NCBI RefSeq assembly: GCF_001514205.1
Contig: NZ_KQ948783.1
Span: 137,625-201,624, forward strand
Direction of reading: 5' to 3'
DNA length: 64,000 nt
From: Streptomyces griseoruber
GTDB taxonomy: Bacteria; Actinomycetota; Actinomycetes; Streptomycetales; Streptomycetaceae
Numbering within the stretch: the first letter of the stretch is position 1; each line of letters begins with the position of its first letter. This document shows, one piece after another, positions 37,972-45,778 of the stretch. The notes under the pieces are model-generated. The model made no database searches and was not told where the DNA came from. It worked only from the letters and a program-made list of their open reading frames with translations. A program made the translations under genes and the position numbers.

Positions 37972-38717
37972 GAGTACGACCTCCGCTGGTCCGGAGCCGG
38001 GATCTGGGCGCCCTTGTACTCGACGGGGATGCCGCCGAGGGGGTAGTCCTTGCGCTGCGGATGGCCCTGCCAGTCGTCCGGCATCATGATCCGCGTCAGG
38101 GCCGGGTGACCGTCGAAGACGATCCCGAAGAAGTCGTAGGTCTCGCGCTCGTGCCAGTCGTTGGTCGGGTACACGGAGACCAGGGACGTGATGTGGGGAT
38201 CGGCGTCCGGGGCGCTGACCTCCAGGCGGATCAGCCGGTTGTGGGTGATCGAGCGCAGGTGGTAGACGGCGTGCAGCTCGCGGCCCTTGTCGTTGGGGTA
38301 GTGGACGCCGCTCACTCCGGTGCAGAGCTCGAAGCGCAGGGCCGGGTCGTCGCGCAGGGTGCGGGCGACGCGCAGCAGGTGCTCGCGCTCGATGTGGAAG
38401 GTGAGCTCGCCGCGGTCGACGACCGTCTTCTCGATCGCGTTCTCGGGGAGGAGTCCCTGTTCCTCCAGGGCGCCCTCGAGTTCGTCGGCGACCTCGTCGA
38501 ACCAGCCGCCGTAGGGCCGGGCGGCGGCGCCCGGGAGGCGCACGGAGCGGACCAGTCCGCCGTAGCCGGAGGTGTCGCCGCCGTTGTTGGCGCCGAACAT
38601 GCCCCGCTGGACGCGGACCTCCTCGCCGCCCTGGCCGCGCTGGCCGGGGAGATTGGAGGCGGAGAGATCCCTCTCCGGGTTCACGCCGCCCGCAGGCGTG
38701 CCGTTCGCGTCGCTCAC
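37968..38717 (-). CDS. nuoC: NADH-quinone oxidoreductase subunit C
   Basis: This 30-kDa subunit homologue of the connecting module has 249 residues from GTG 38717, which overlaps nuoB by 4 bp. The conserved signature is ERETYDFFGIVFDGHPALTRIMMPDDWQGHPQRKDYPLGG, shown here by its key parts RETYDFFGI and RIMMPDDW. The first 70 residues are a Gly-rich, low-conservation extension that is not present in E. coli NuoC. NuoC and NuoD are separate proteins here. Confidence 0.95.
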   Translation of the reverse strand: MSDANGTPAGGVNPERDLSASNLPGQRGQGGEEVRVQRGMFGANNGGDTSGYGGLVRSVRLPGAAARPYGGWFDEVADELEGALEEQGLLPENAIEKTVVDRGELTFHIEREHLLRVARTLRDDPALRFELCTGVSGVHYPNDKGRELHAVYHLRSITHNRLIRLEVSAPDADPHITSLVSVYPTNDWHERETYDFFGIVFDGHPALTRIMMPDDWQGHPQRKDYPLGGIPVEYKGAQIPAPDQRRSYS

Positions 38718-39268
38718 CGCAGCAGCCCCTTCATCTCGATCGTGGGCAGGGCCTTGAGCGCCGCCTCCTCCGCCTCGCGGGCCGCTTCCTCCGCGTTCAC
38801 GCCCAGCTTGGAGTTCTGGATCTTGTGATGGAGCTTGAGGATCGCGTCCATCAGCATCTCGGGGCGTGGCGGGCAGCCGGGCAGATAGATGTCGACGGGG
38901 ACGATGTGGTCGACGCCCTGGACGATCGCGTAGTTGTTGAACATGCCGCCCGAGGACGCGCACACGCCCATGGAGATGACCCACTTCGGGTTCGGCATCT
39001 GGTCGTAGACCTGCCGCAGCACCGGCGCCATCTTCTGGCTCACCCGGCCGGCGACGATCATGAGGTCCGCCTGGCGGGGTGAGCCGCGGAAGACCTCCAT
39101 GCCGAAGCGGGCCAGGTCGTAGCGGCCTGCGCCGGTGGTCATCATCTCGATGGCACAGCAGGCGAGGCCGAAGGTGGCGGGGAAGACGGATGCCTTGCGC
39201 ACCCAGCCCGCGGCCTGTTCGACGGTGGTCAGCAGAAAACCGCTCGGCAGCTTTTCTTCGAGTCCCAT
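38714..39268 (-). CDS. nuoB: NADH-quinone oxidoreductase subunit B (N2 cluster)
   Basis: This 184-residue subunit carries the terminal [4Fe-4S] cluster N2, which passes electrons to quinone. The cluster ligands are the paired cysteines in FGLACCAIEMM plus MGVCASSGGMFNNYAIVQGVDHIVPVD and LPGCPPRPEML. The start at ATG 39268 gives the standard length. The short C-terminal acidic Ala/Glu helix is typical of actinobacteria. Confidence 0.96.
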   Translation of the reverse strand: MGLEEKLPSGFLLTTVEQAAGWVRKASVFPATFGLACCAIEMMTTGAGRYDLARFGMEVFRGSPRQADLMIVAGRVSQKMAPVLRQVYDQMPNPKWVISMGVCASSGGMFNNYAIVQGVDHIVPVDIYLPGCPPRPEMLMDAILKLHHKIQNSKLGVNAEEAAREAEEAALKALPTIEMKGLLR

Positions 39269-39281
39269 GACTAAAGGCCCC

Positions 39282-39641
39282 TCAGTCCCATTCCAGGCCG
39301 CCGCGCCGCCAGACGTACGCGTAGGCGACGAAGACGGTGAGCACGAAGAGCAGCATCTCCACGAGCCCGAAGACACCCAGGGCGTCGAAGGTGACGGCCC
39401 AGGGGTAGAGGAAGACGATCTCGATGTCGAAGACGATGAAGAGCATCGCCGTCAGGTAGTACTTGATGGGGAAGCGCCCGCCGCCGGCCGGCGTGGGGGT
39501 CGGCTCGATTCCGCACTCGTAGGCCTCGAGCTTGGCGCGGTTGTACCGCTTCGGCCCGATCAGCGTGGCCATGACCACGGAGAAGATCGCAAAGCCTGCC
39601 CCGAGGGCTCCCAGTACGAGGATGGGCGCATAGGCGTTCAC
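39282..39641 (-). CDS. nuoA: NADH-quinone oxidoreductase subunit A
   Basis: This first gene of the operon encodes a 119-residue, three-helix membrane subunit. It shows ECGIEPTPTPAGGGRFPIKYYLTAMLFIVFDIEIVFLYPWAV, recognised here by its core ECGIEP and FDIEIVFLYPWA, the loop next to the quinone entry. GTG 39641 is the start. A Rex-like operator lies about 110 bp upstream and could give NADH-responsive control of the whole operon. Confidence 0.95.
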   Translation of the reverse strand: MNAYAPILVLGALGAGFAIFSVVMATLIGPKRYNRAKLEAYECGIEPTPTPAGGGRFPIKYYLTAMLFIVFDIEIVFLYPWAVTFDALGVFGLVEMLLFVLTVFVAYAYVWRRGGLEWD

Positions 39642-40384
39642 CGCTCCTCGCTCCTCTCAGTCGGCACTGACTGCTGGCGATGGCACTGGGCTCACATCCA
39701 CCCCACCCAGCTCACGAACCCCGCGTGTCCCAACGAAGATCGCGAACATGTGAAGCAGGTCACAAGCCCAACTGCCTCGCATCCTATGCCCGCCGCTCTG
39801 TGATCTGCGACACGGGGTATTGCACAAGCTTTGTGATCTCCACCACCTGATGAAGGATCATGAAGTCATATCAGCGGTGATCTTCGTACGGGAAGCGCCA
39901 GAGTGATCACAAGAAGTGACATTTGCGCTCGTCACCGCAGGCCGTGAGGGGCGTCTCTATATCAAGAGGCTTCCCTTGCATGCAAATTGGCGATGGACAT
40001 CCCGGCTTGATAGAGGGGCGCGTTCACACGTCGGAGGGAGACCCGGAGCAAGATGTGGACGCGTGCACGCGTTCACGAGCGGGACGAAGGTGATCTACGC
40101 GCGTGACGCGGTCATACCGGTGACCGTTCCGTGACCTCCGCCACATCGATGAGAGACCCCTGAGAACCGGGCTTGGCCAACGATCCCAACCGATGGTAGG
40201 TCGAGGGCAATTCGGACGTAACAGCGAAAGGCCATGATCACAGGCCTGAACGCCCTTGTCCGCAATGTCCGTTACGGCGTCAATAAAGAGTGGCGCGAAG
40301 GGTATTTGAGGCTCGCGTTGAACAAATGTGGCGCAGCACACGTTTCTTGAAGGTATGGAGGAGCCCCTGATACCGGTTGGACTC
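39642..40384. promoter_or_regulatory. Long divergent regulatory region, nuo operon / NlpC-P60 gene
   Basis: These 743 bp hold no supported gene and are clearly less GC-rich than the flanking operons. Besides the Rex site, the motif TGTGATCT occurs at 39799 and 39832, with related GTGATCTT (about 39877) and GTGATCAC (about 39903). A C-P sequence around 40062 forms a second Rex-like palindrome. Several promoters are likely, but no -10 element stands out. Confidence 0.5.
39749..39764. promoter_or_regulatory. Rex operator upstream of nuoA
   Basis: TGTGAAGCAGGTCACA reads TGTGACCTGCTTCACA on the opposite strand and matches the Rex consensus TGTGAACNNNTTCACA at 12 of 13 defined positions. It lies 108 bp before the nuoA start. 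Rex represses respiratory genes until NADH/NAD+ rises, and nuo is a known Rex target in Streptomyces. A weaker match, CGTGCACGCGTTCACG, sits at 40062-40077. Confidence 0.65.
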
Positions 40385-41185
40385 ATGTCCCACACCGCTC
40401 ACATACGCAGCCACCGGAAACCCCGCCGCAGCGCGTCGAACATCGCGATGCGGGCCGGAGTCGCCAGTGGTGTCCTCGGCACGCTGGCGGTCGCCACGGC
40501 GGCCGGATCGGCCAACGCCGCCGAGCCGGTGACCCAGACGCTCGAACTGCCCGTGTTCACGGGCGACCTGGCCGCCCAGGTGGCGCAGTCCGCCCAGGCG
40601 ACGCAGCAGGCCGCCGCGAACTACCAGCTCGAGGCCGAGCGCGACGCGGCCGCCGCGGCCGCCGCCAAGGAGGCGAAGAAGGACCTCGCCGCCGCCAAGA
40701 AGGCCGAGGCGAAGAAGAAGGCGGAGGAGGCCCGGGTGGCCGCCGCGGAGGCCGCCTCCCGCAACGCCGAGCGGACCACGCTCGCCACGTCGGCGAACGG
40801 GAGCAGCTCCACCAGCACGTCGACCGCGACCGGTTCGGCCGCGGCCGTCATCGCCTTCGTGAAGGCGCAGATCGGCGACGCCTATGTCTCCGGCGGCACC
40901 GGCCCCAACTCCTGGGACTGCTCGGGCCTCGTGCAGGCCGCCTTCCGCCAGGTCGGCATCGACCTGCCGCGCGTCTCGCAGGACCAGTCGACCCGGGGCA
41001 CCCAGGTCTCGCTGAGCAACCTGCAGCCGGGCGACATCCTCTACTGGGGCAGCGCGGGCAGCGCGTACCACGTGGCGGTCTACGTCGGCGACGGCATGTT
41101 CGTCGGCGCGCAGAACCCGTCCACCGGTGTGGTCGAGAGGCCTCTCTCGTACGACCCGCCGACCGGCGCGGTGCGGGTGCTCTGA
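40385..41185 (+). CDS. Secreted NlpC/P60 peptidoglycan endopeptidase
   Basis: This exported cell-wall hydrolase has 266 residues from ATG 40385 (MSHTAHIRSHRKPRR); ATG 40355 is an alternative with a closer ribosome site. The signal peptide ends at GSANAAEP. An Ala/Lys/Glu coiled coil (residues about 65-125, AAKEAKKDLAAAKKAEAKKK) separates it from the C-terminal NlpC/P60 domain with catalytic Cys in SWDCSGLVQAAFRQVG and His in SAYHVAVYVGDGMFV. It cleaves stem peptides (D-Glu/meso-DAP type bond) in characterised relatives. Confidence 0.92.
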   Translation: MSHTAHIRSHRKPRRSASNIAMRAGVASGVLGTLAVATAAGSANAAEPVTQTLELPVFTGDLAAQVAQSAQATQQAAANYQLEAERDAAAAAAAKEAKKDLAAAKKAEAKKKAEEARVAAAEAASRNAERTTLATSANGSSSTSTSTATGSAAAVIAFVKAQIGDAYVSGGTGPNSWDCSGLVQAAFRQVGIDLPRVSQDQSTRGTQVSLSNLQPGDILYWGSAGSAYHVAVYVGDGMFVGAQNPSTGVVERPLSYDPPTGAVRVL

Positions 41186-41209
41186 CCGCACCCCGCACCT
41201 CTCGCGCGT

Positions 41210-41242
41210 AAGGGCCGCAGCCGCTCGGGGGCAGCGGCCCTT
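41210..41242. terminator. Bidirectional hairpin terminator
   Basis: The perfect 9-bp arms AAGGGCCGC and GCGGCCCTT flank a 15-bp GC-rich loop between two convergent genes (the P60 gene and the geranylgeranyl-reductase-like gene), so it can end both transcripts. Confidence 0.75.
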
Positions 41243-41250
41243 CGCACGTC

Positions 41251-42561
41251 TCAGGCCTTCGGGGCCACCTTGCTCAGGCCGTTGATGATGCGGTCCATCG
41301 CGTCGCCGCCCGTGGGGTCGGTCAGGTTGGCGAGCATCTTCAGTGTGAACTTCATCAGCATCGGGTGGGTCAGCCCGCGCTGGGTGGCGATCTTCATGAC
41401 CTTCGGGTTGCCGATGAGCTTCACGAAGGCGCGGCCGAGCGTGTAGTAGCCGCCGTAGGTGTCGGCGAGGATCTGCGGGTACCGCCGCAGGGCGAGTTCG
41501 CGCTGGGCGGGGGTGGCGCGGGCGTGGGCCTGGACGATGACGTCGGCGGCGATCTGCCCGGACTCCATGGCGTACGCGATGCCCTCCCCGTTGAAGGGGT
41601 TGACCAGGCCGCCGGCGTCGCCGACGAGCAACAGGCCCTTGGTGTAGTGCGGCTTGCGGTTGAAGGCCATGGGGAGGGCGGCGCCGCGGATCGGGCCGGT
41701 CATGTTTTCGGGGGTGTAGCCCCAGTCCTCCGGCATCGACGCGCACCAGGCCTTGAGGACCTCGCGCCAGTCGAGTTCCTTGAAGGAGTCGGAGGTGTTG
41801 AGCACCCCGAGGCCCACGTTCGAGGTGCCGTCGCCCATGCCGAAGATCCAGCCGTAGCCGGGCAGGAGGCGGTCCTCGCCCGGGCCGCGGCGGTCCCACA
41901 GCTCCAGCCAGGACTCCAGGTAGTCGTCGTCGTGGCGCGGGGAGGTGAAGTAGGTGCGGACCGCGACGCCCATCGGGCGGTCCTCGCGGCGGTGCAGGCC
42001 CATCGCCAGCGACAGCCGGGTGGAGTTGCCGTCGGCGGCGACCACCAGCGGGGCGTGGAAGGTGACTTCGCGCTTCTCCTCGCCCAGCTTGGCGTGGACG
42101 CCGGTGATCCGGCCGGTGCGGTCGTCGACGATCGGGGCACCGACGTTGCAGCGCTCGTACAGCCGGGCCCCGGCCTTCTGGGCCTGGCGGGCCAGCTGCT
42201 CGTCGAAGTCGTCGCGCTTGCGGACGAGTCCGTAGTCGGGGAAGGAGGCGAGATCCGGCCAGTCGAGCTGGAGCCGCACCCCGCCGCCGATGATCCGCAG
42301 GCCCTTGTTGCGCAGCCAGCCGGCCTCCTCGGAGATGTCGATGCCCATCGACACGAGCTGCTTGGTGGCGCGCGGGGTGAGACCGTCGCCGCAGACCTTC
42401 TCGCGCGGGAACTCGGTCTTCTCCAGCAGGAGTACGTCGAGTCCGGCCTTGGCGAGGTAGTACGCGGTCGTGGAGCCGGCCGGCCCCGCGCCGACGACGA
42501 TGACGTCGGCGGTGTTCGCGGAGAGCGACTCGGAGGCGGACTCGGAGTGGGGCTCGGTCAC
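41251..42561 (-). CDS. menJ: Geranylgeranyl-reductase-family FAD oxidoreductase, probable menaquinone side-chain reductase
   Basis: This 436-residue FAD monooxygenase-fold protein begins with a disordered polar N terminus, then VIVVGAGPAGSTTAYYLAKAGLDVLLLEK (dinucleotide loop), FPREKVCGDGLTPRA and LLVGDAGGLVNPFNGEGIAYAMESG. The family includes MenJ of Mycobacterium, which saturates one isoprene unit of menaquinone. Nearby menG, mqnC and complex I genes support a quinone role. The symbol is by analogy; chlorophyll/archaeal lipid-type reduction is the family alternative. It is convergent with the P60 gene. Confidence 0.8.
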   Translation of the reverse strand: MTEPHSESASESLSANTADVIVVGAGPAGSTTAYYLAKAGLDVLLLEKTEFPREKVCGDGLTPRATKQLVSMGIDISEEAGWLRNKGLRIIGGGVRLQLDWPDLASFPDYGLVRKRDDFDEQLARQAQKAGARLYERCNVGAPIVDDRTGRITGVHAKLGEEKREVTFHAPLVVAADGNSTRLSLAMGLHRREDRPMGVAVRTYFTSPRHDDDYLESWLELWDRRGPGEDRLLPGYGWIFGMGDGTSNVGLGVLNTSDSFKELDWREVLKAWCASMPEDWGYTPENMTGPIRGAALPMAFNRKPHYTKGLLLVGDAGGLVNPFNGEGIAYAMESGQIAADVIVQAHARATPAQRELALRRYPQILADTYGGYYTLGRAFVKLIGNPKVMKIATQRGLTHPMLMKFTLKMLANLTDPTGGDAMDRIINGLSKVAPKA

Positions 42562-42658
42562 GGCGGGATCTCCCCAAGTTCGTAATGTGCGTGCCGGCCG
42601 GCACTGGACATGGGCAGTCTATTCAGCAGAATTGATCACCCGGCTGAAGGGCTGCCCC

Positions 42659-43174
42659 GTGAACCGAGCTCTCCCCGTAGTACGGCTGCGTGTCCCCACG
42701 GACGAGGACGCGGTCGCATGGCACCGGATCTTCGACCACCCGGACGTCATGGAGTTCCAGGGCCACCGGTCCGCCGAGCTCTCCGTCTACGAGGAACTCA
42801 CCGCCCGCCAGCGCCGGCACGACGCCGAGCACGGCTTCTGCCTGTGGACCATGCTGGACCGCGACGACCGGGTCATCGGCTTCACGGGGGCGCAGCCGTG
42901 GCCGGCCGACTGGGGCCCCAAGGGCGAGATCGAGATCGGGTGGCGGCTCGGGCGGGAGCACTGGGGGCAGGGGTACGTCACGGCGGCCGCGCAGATGACG
43001 CTGGAGCGGGTGCGGGCGGCCGGTGTGCCGACGGTGGTGGCCATGGTCGACGCGCAGAACGCCCGCTCCATCGCCGTCACCCGGCGCCTCGGGATGCGGC
43101 TCGCGGAGGTCTTCACCTCGCCGGAGGGGAAACGGGAGGGGCACTGCTACCGGCTGGACCTCCAGCCCCGCTGA
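42659..43174 (+). CDS. GNAT family N-acetyltransferase
   Basis: This is a 171-residue acetyltransferase of the RimJ/RimL type. The start at GTG 42659 follows GAAGGG. The conserved parts are LRVPTDEDAVAWHRIFDHPDVMEF, the acetyl-CoA loop IGWRLGREHWGQGYVTAAA and NARSIAVTRRLGMRLAEVF. Members acetylate ribosomal-protein N termini or small molecules, and the substrate is not known here. It overlaps nothing and is divergent from the menJ-like gene. Confidence 0.88.
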   Translation: MNRALPVVRLRVPTDEDAVAWHRIFDHPDVMEFQGHRSAELSVYEELTARQRRHDAEHGFCLWTMLDRDDRVIGFTGAQPWPADWGPKGEIEIGWRLGREHWGQGYVTAAAQMTLERVRAAGVPTVVAMVDAQNARSIAVTRRLGMRLAEVFTSPEGKREGHCYRLDLQPR

Positions 43175-43292
43175 CCCCCTGCCGCCCCGGCGCCGGTGAC
43201 GCTGGGTAGCGAAAAGTCACGGATGGACACTCAGCGCTTCCGGACGGCACACCTGTGCGGTTACCCTTCCAGTGTCGCTGGGGGTGACATCT

Positions 43293-43634
43293 GTGCTCAT
43301 ACCACCCAAAACACCCGAAGTGCGTGTGCCACGGTTCGTCGGTCTGATGGCCGTGGACGCGCGCGAGACGGCCACGGCACAGGGCGTGCTGCTGGCCGCA
43401 CCGGACCGGCCGGACTTCCACCGGGCCGTCGTCGACTACGTCGTACGGCAGTACCCGCCGCCCGGGGTGGAGGTCCCGCGCGGGGCCGTCGTCACCGTGT
43501 GGTTCGACTTCGCCGAGGGCGAGGGCGGTGGAGGCGCGGGCGTGCGGGAGCCGCGCGTGCCGAGACCGGGCGGAGGCGGACTGGAACGCGAGCTGGACCG
43601 CCCCAAGGACCCCTTCGAGCCCCTCGCTCTCTGA
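43293..43634 (+). CDS. Small PASTA-domain protein
   Basis: This is a 113-residue protein from GTG 43293, chosen for GGGGG seven bases upstream; GTG 43272 would add seven residues. It contains one PASTA repeat (VRVPRFVGLMAVDARETATAQGVLL ... VVRQYPPPGVEVPRGAVVTVWF) without signal peptide or kinase domain, then a Gly/Pro-rich acidic tail. PASTA domains bind peptidoglycan stem peptides when outside the cell. A cytoplasmic stand-alone copy such as this has no assigned function. Confidence 0.75.
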   Translation: MLIPPKTPEVRVPRFVGLMAVDARETATAQGVLLAAPDRPDFHRAVVDYVVRQYPPPGVEVPRGAVVTVWFDFAEGEGGGGAGVREPRVPRPGGGGLERELDRPKDPFEPLAL

Positions 43635-43682
43635 CCGGCCCGGACGACCGGCCCGGACGACCGGCCCGGACGACCGGCCCGG
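43633..43682. repeat. 13-bp tandem repeat after the PASTA gene
   Basis: GACCGGCCCGGAC repeats three times (43633, 43646, 43659) with a partial fourth copy, starting at the stop codon. It is followed by a diverged pair of GGCTCGGACCCGCGAC blocks (about 43692 and 43726). It lies between convergent genes and may help end transcription. Confidence 0.85.
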
Positions 43683-43745
43683 GCCTGCGACGGCTCGGAC
43701 CCGCGACCACCTGCCTCCTGCGACCGGCTCGGACCCGCGACGCGC

Positions 43746-44441
43746 TCAGGCCTGCTTGAAGCCCCGGTGGAGGGTCACGACGCCGCCCGTGAGGTTGCGC
43801 CAGGCCACCTGGGACCAGCCGGCCTTGCGCAGCAGCTCGGCGAGCGCGGGCTGGTCGGGCCAGGCGCGGATGGACTCGGCGAGGTAGACGTAGGCGTCCG
43901 GGTTCGAGGAGACCGCGCGGGCCACCGGGGGCAGGGCGCGCATCAGGTACTCGGTGTAGACCGTGCGGAAGGGCGCCCAGGTCGGGTGCGAGAACTCGCA
44001 GATCACGACCCGTCCGCCGGGCCGGGTCACCCGGTACATCTCGCGCAGGGCCGCGTCGGTGTCCTGCACGTTGCGCAGGCCGAAGGAGATGGTGACGGCG
44101 TCGAAGGTGTCGTCCTTGAACGGCAGCCGGGTCGCGTCCCCGGCCGTGAACGGCAGCCAGGTGTGCTTCCTCTTGCCGACCTGGAGCATGCCGAGGGAGA
44201 AGTCGCAGGGGACCACGTACGCCCCCGTCGCCGCGAACGGCAGGGAGGAGGTGGCCGTGCCCGCGGCGAGGTCCAGGACCTTCTGCGCCGGGCGGGCGTC
44301 GACCGCCTTCGCGACCTCCTTGCGCCATCTGCGGTCCTGGCCGAGCGACAGCACGTCGTTGGTCAGGTCGTACCGTTCCGCCACGCGGTCGAACATCGAG
44401 GCGACTTCGTGGGGCTGCTTGTTCAGGGAAGCGCGGGTCAC
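43746..44441 (-). CDS. menG: Demethylmenaquinone methyltransferase
   Basis: This SAM-dependent C-methyltransferase of the UbiE/MenG family makes menaquinone from demethylmenaquinone. It has 231 residues from GTG 44441. The family signature FDRVAERYDLTNDVLSLGQDRRWRK opens the protein, motif I is VLDLAAGTATSS, the second signature is TISFGLRNVQDTDAALREMYRVTRPGG, and SNPDAYVYLAESIRAWPDQ is typical. Only the menaquinone role is expected, since actinobacteria lack ubiquinone. Confidence 0.93.
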   Translation of the reverse strand: MTRASLNKQPHEVASMFDRVAERYDLTNDVLSLGQDRRWRKEVAKAVDARPAQKVLDLAAGTATSSLPFAATGAYVVPCDFSLGMLQVGKRKHTWLPFTAGDATRLPFKDDTFDAVTISFGLRNVQDTDAALREMYRVTRPGGRVVICEFSHPTWAPFRTVYTEYLMRALPPVARAVSSNPDAYVYLAESIRAWPDQPALAELLRKAGWSQVAWRNLTGGVVTLHRGFKQA

Positions 44442-44485
44442 CTCGCCATTCTTGCAGCACCGCTCCGGCGGGCCGCAGGACACCC

Positions 44486-45778
44486 TCAGGGCAGCAGCCT
44501 CGGCTTCTTCTTCGCCGCCACGTCCTCCACCCACCCGGCCAGCAGGACGAAGACCGCGATCAGCACCCAGCCGACGCCGAACATGAACCACTGGCTCTCC
44601 AGCGGCAGGTACTTCTCGAACGCCGGGACGTTCCAGAACTGGTCGATCAGCGGGACGGCGAGGATCAGGGCGATCTCGTGCCAGAGGTAGATCGTGACCG
44701 CGCGCGCGTTGAAGACGGTGACGATGCGGTTCGCGCGGCGGAAGCGGGTCAGCCACGCGAAGTCGATGCCGAAGTACGACTTCGCCCACATCAGCAGCAG
44801 CACACAGCCCGCCGACCAGAAGGCCTGCGCGAGGGGGTTCTCGTCCAGGTCGTAGGTGCCGAAGTCGGCCTGGTGCGCGAAGGCGTACCAGCCGCCGAAC
44901 CCGACCGCGGCGAGCGAGAGCACGCCCACGAGGGCCGGCTTCAGCTTCTGGAGCACTCCGTCGCGGTGCGCGAAGCCGAGCATCCAGCAGAAGAGGTACG
45001 TCGACAGGTCCCACAGGGCGCTGCCCAGCCGGTTGTCGGGGCCGGACCAGACGAAGTTCAGGACCAGGATCGGGGCGAGGGAGAGCGCGAGGACCGGCAG
45101 CGGCGCCAGGCGGAAGGCCCGCAGCAGGAGCGGGGAGAGCAGGACGAACCAGAGGTACGTCCGCAGGTACCAGAGGATCTCCCAGGCCTGCTCGCCCCAG
45201 GCGTTGCCCGGGGGGTCGCCCAGCGGGACGATCCAGTAGACGATCTCCCAGTTCGGCATCCAGTCGTGGATCAGCATGGCCAGGACGACGAAGACGCCCC
45301 AGAACCAGAAGGGGGGCAGCAGCCGGCGGAGCCGGCTCTTGATCACCTTCGGGGCCGGGCGCTCCAGGGACTTGGCCATGAGCGTGCCGGCCAGGCCGAA
45401 CATGATCCCCATCGAGGGGAAGACCATGCCGGCCCAGGCCCAGCCGAAGGTGTGATAGGTGACGACCCTGATCAGGGCCAGGGCTCTGAGGGTGTCGAAG
45501 TAGCGGTCCCTGGTGGGGGGCGCGGGCTCGGCGGCGGCCGGAGGCTCGGGTTCGGGTCCGGGTTCCTCGGCCGGCTCCGGCTCCGGCACCGGCACCGGCA
45601 CCGGCACCGGCACCGGCAGTGGAGCCGTCGCCCCGGACGCCTGCGCGTACTCGGCGTACTGCGGCTGCTCGCCGTACTGCTCGTAGGTGTACGGATACTG
45701 AGGCTGCTGCCCGTAGTCGTATCCGTAGCCGTACCGCTGCTGGTCGTACCCGTACGCCTGCTGCTGTTCCCAGCTCAT
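44486..45778 (-). CDS. Acyltransferase family membrane protein (polysaccharide locus)
   Basis: This multispanning O-acyltransferase-3-like protein has 430 residues. The Tyr/Gln-rich N terminus (GYDQQRYGYGYDYGQQPQ) and a Val-Pro/Glu-Pro repeat precede about ten hydrophobic segments starting RDRYFDTLRALALIRVVTYHTFGWAW, with the catalytic-type histidine in VTYHTF. Related proteins acetylate or succinylate exopolysaccharide or lipid-linked sugars. The ATG at 45778 overlaps the stop of the NodB-GT2 gene (ATGA), so the two are translationally coupled. The substrate is inferred only from context. Confidence 0.8.
   Translation of the reverse strand: MSWEQQQAYGYDQQRYGYGYDYGQQPQYPYTYEQYGEQPQYAEYAQASGATAPLPVPVPVPVPVPEPEPAEEPGPEPEPPAAAEPAPPTRDRYFDTLRALALIRVVTYHTFGWAWAGMVFPSMGIMFGLAGTLMAKSLERPAPKVIKSRLRRLLPPFWFWGVFVVLAMLIHDWMPNWEIVYWIVPLGDPPGNAWGEQAWEILWYLRTYLWFVLLSPLLLRAFRLAPLPVLALSLAPILVLNFVWSGPDNRLGSALWDLSTYLFCWMLGFAHRDGVLQKLKPALVGVLSLAAVGFGGWYAFAHQADFGTYDLDENPLAQAFWSAGCVLLLMWAKSYFGIDFAWLTRFRRANRIVTVFNARAVTIYLWHEIALILAVPLIDQFWNVPAFEKYLPLESQWFMFGVGWVLIAVFVLLAGWVEDVAAKKKPRLLP
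45585..45617. repeat. 6-bp microsatellite encoding Val-Pro repeats
   Basis: GGCACC occurs about five times in a row inside the acyltransferase gene and encodes the alternating Pro-Val residues before the membrane domain. Confidence 0.8.

Noticed and set aside
40110..40330. Possible second riboswitch before the NlpC/P60 gene
   Set aside because: Some ydaO-like words occur (GAGAACCGGG, GGTAGG) but the conserved 3' block is missing.
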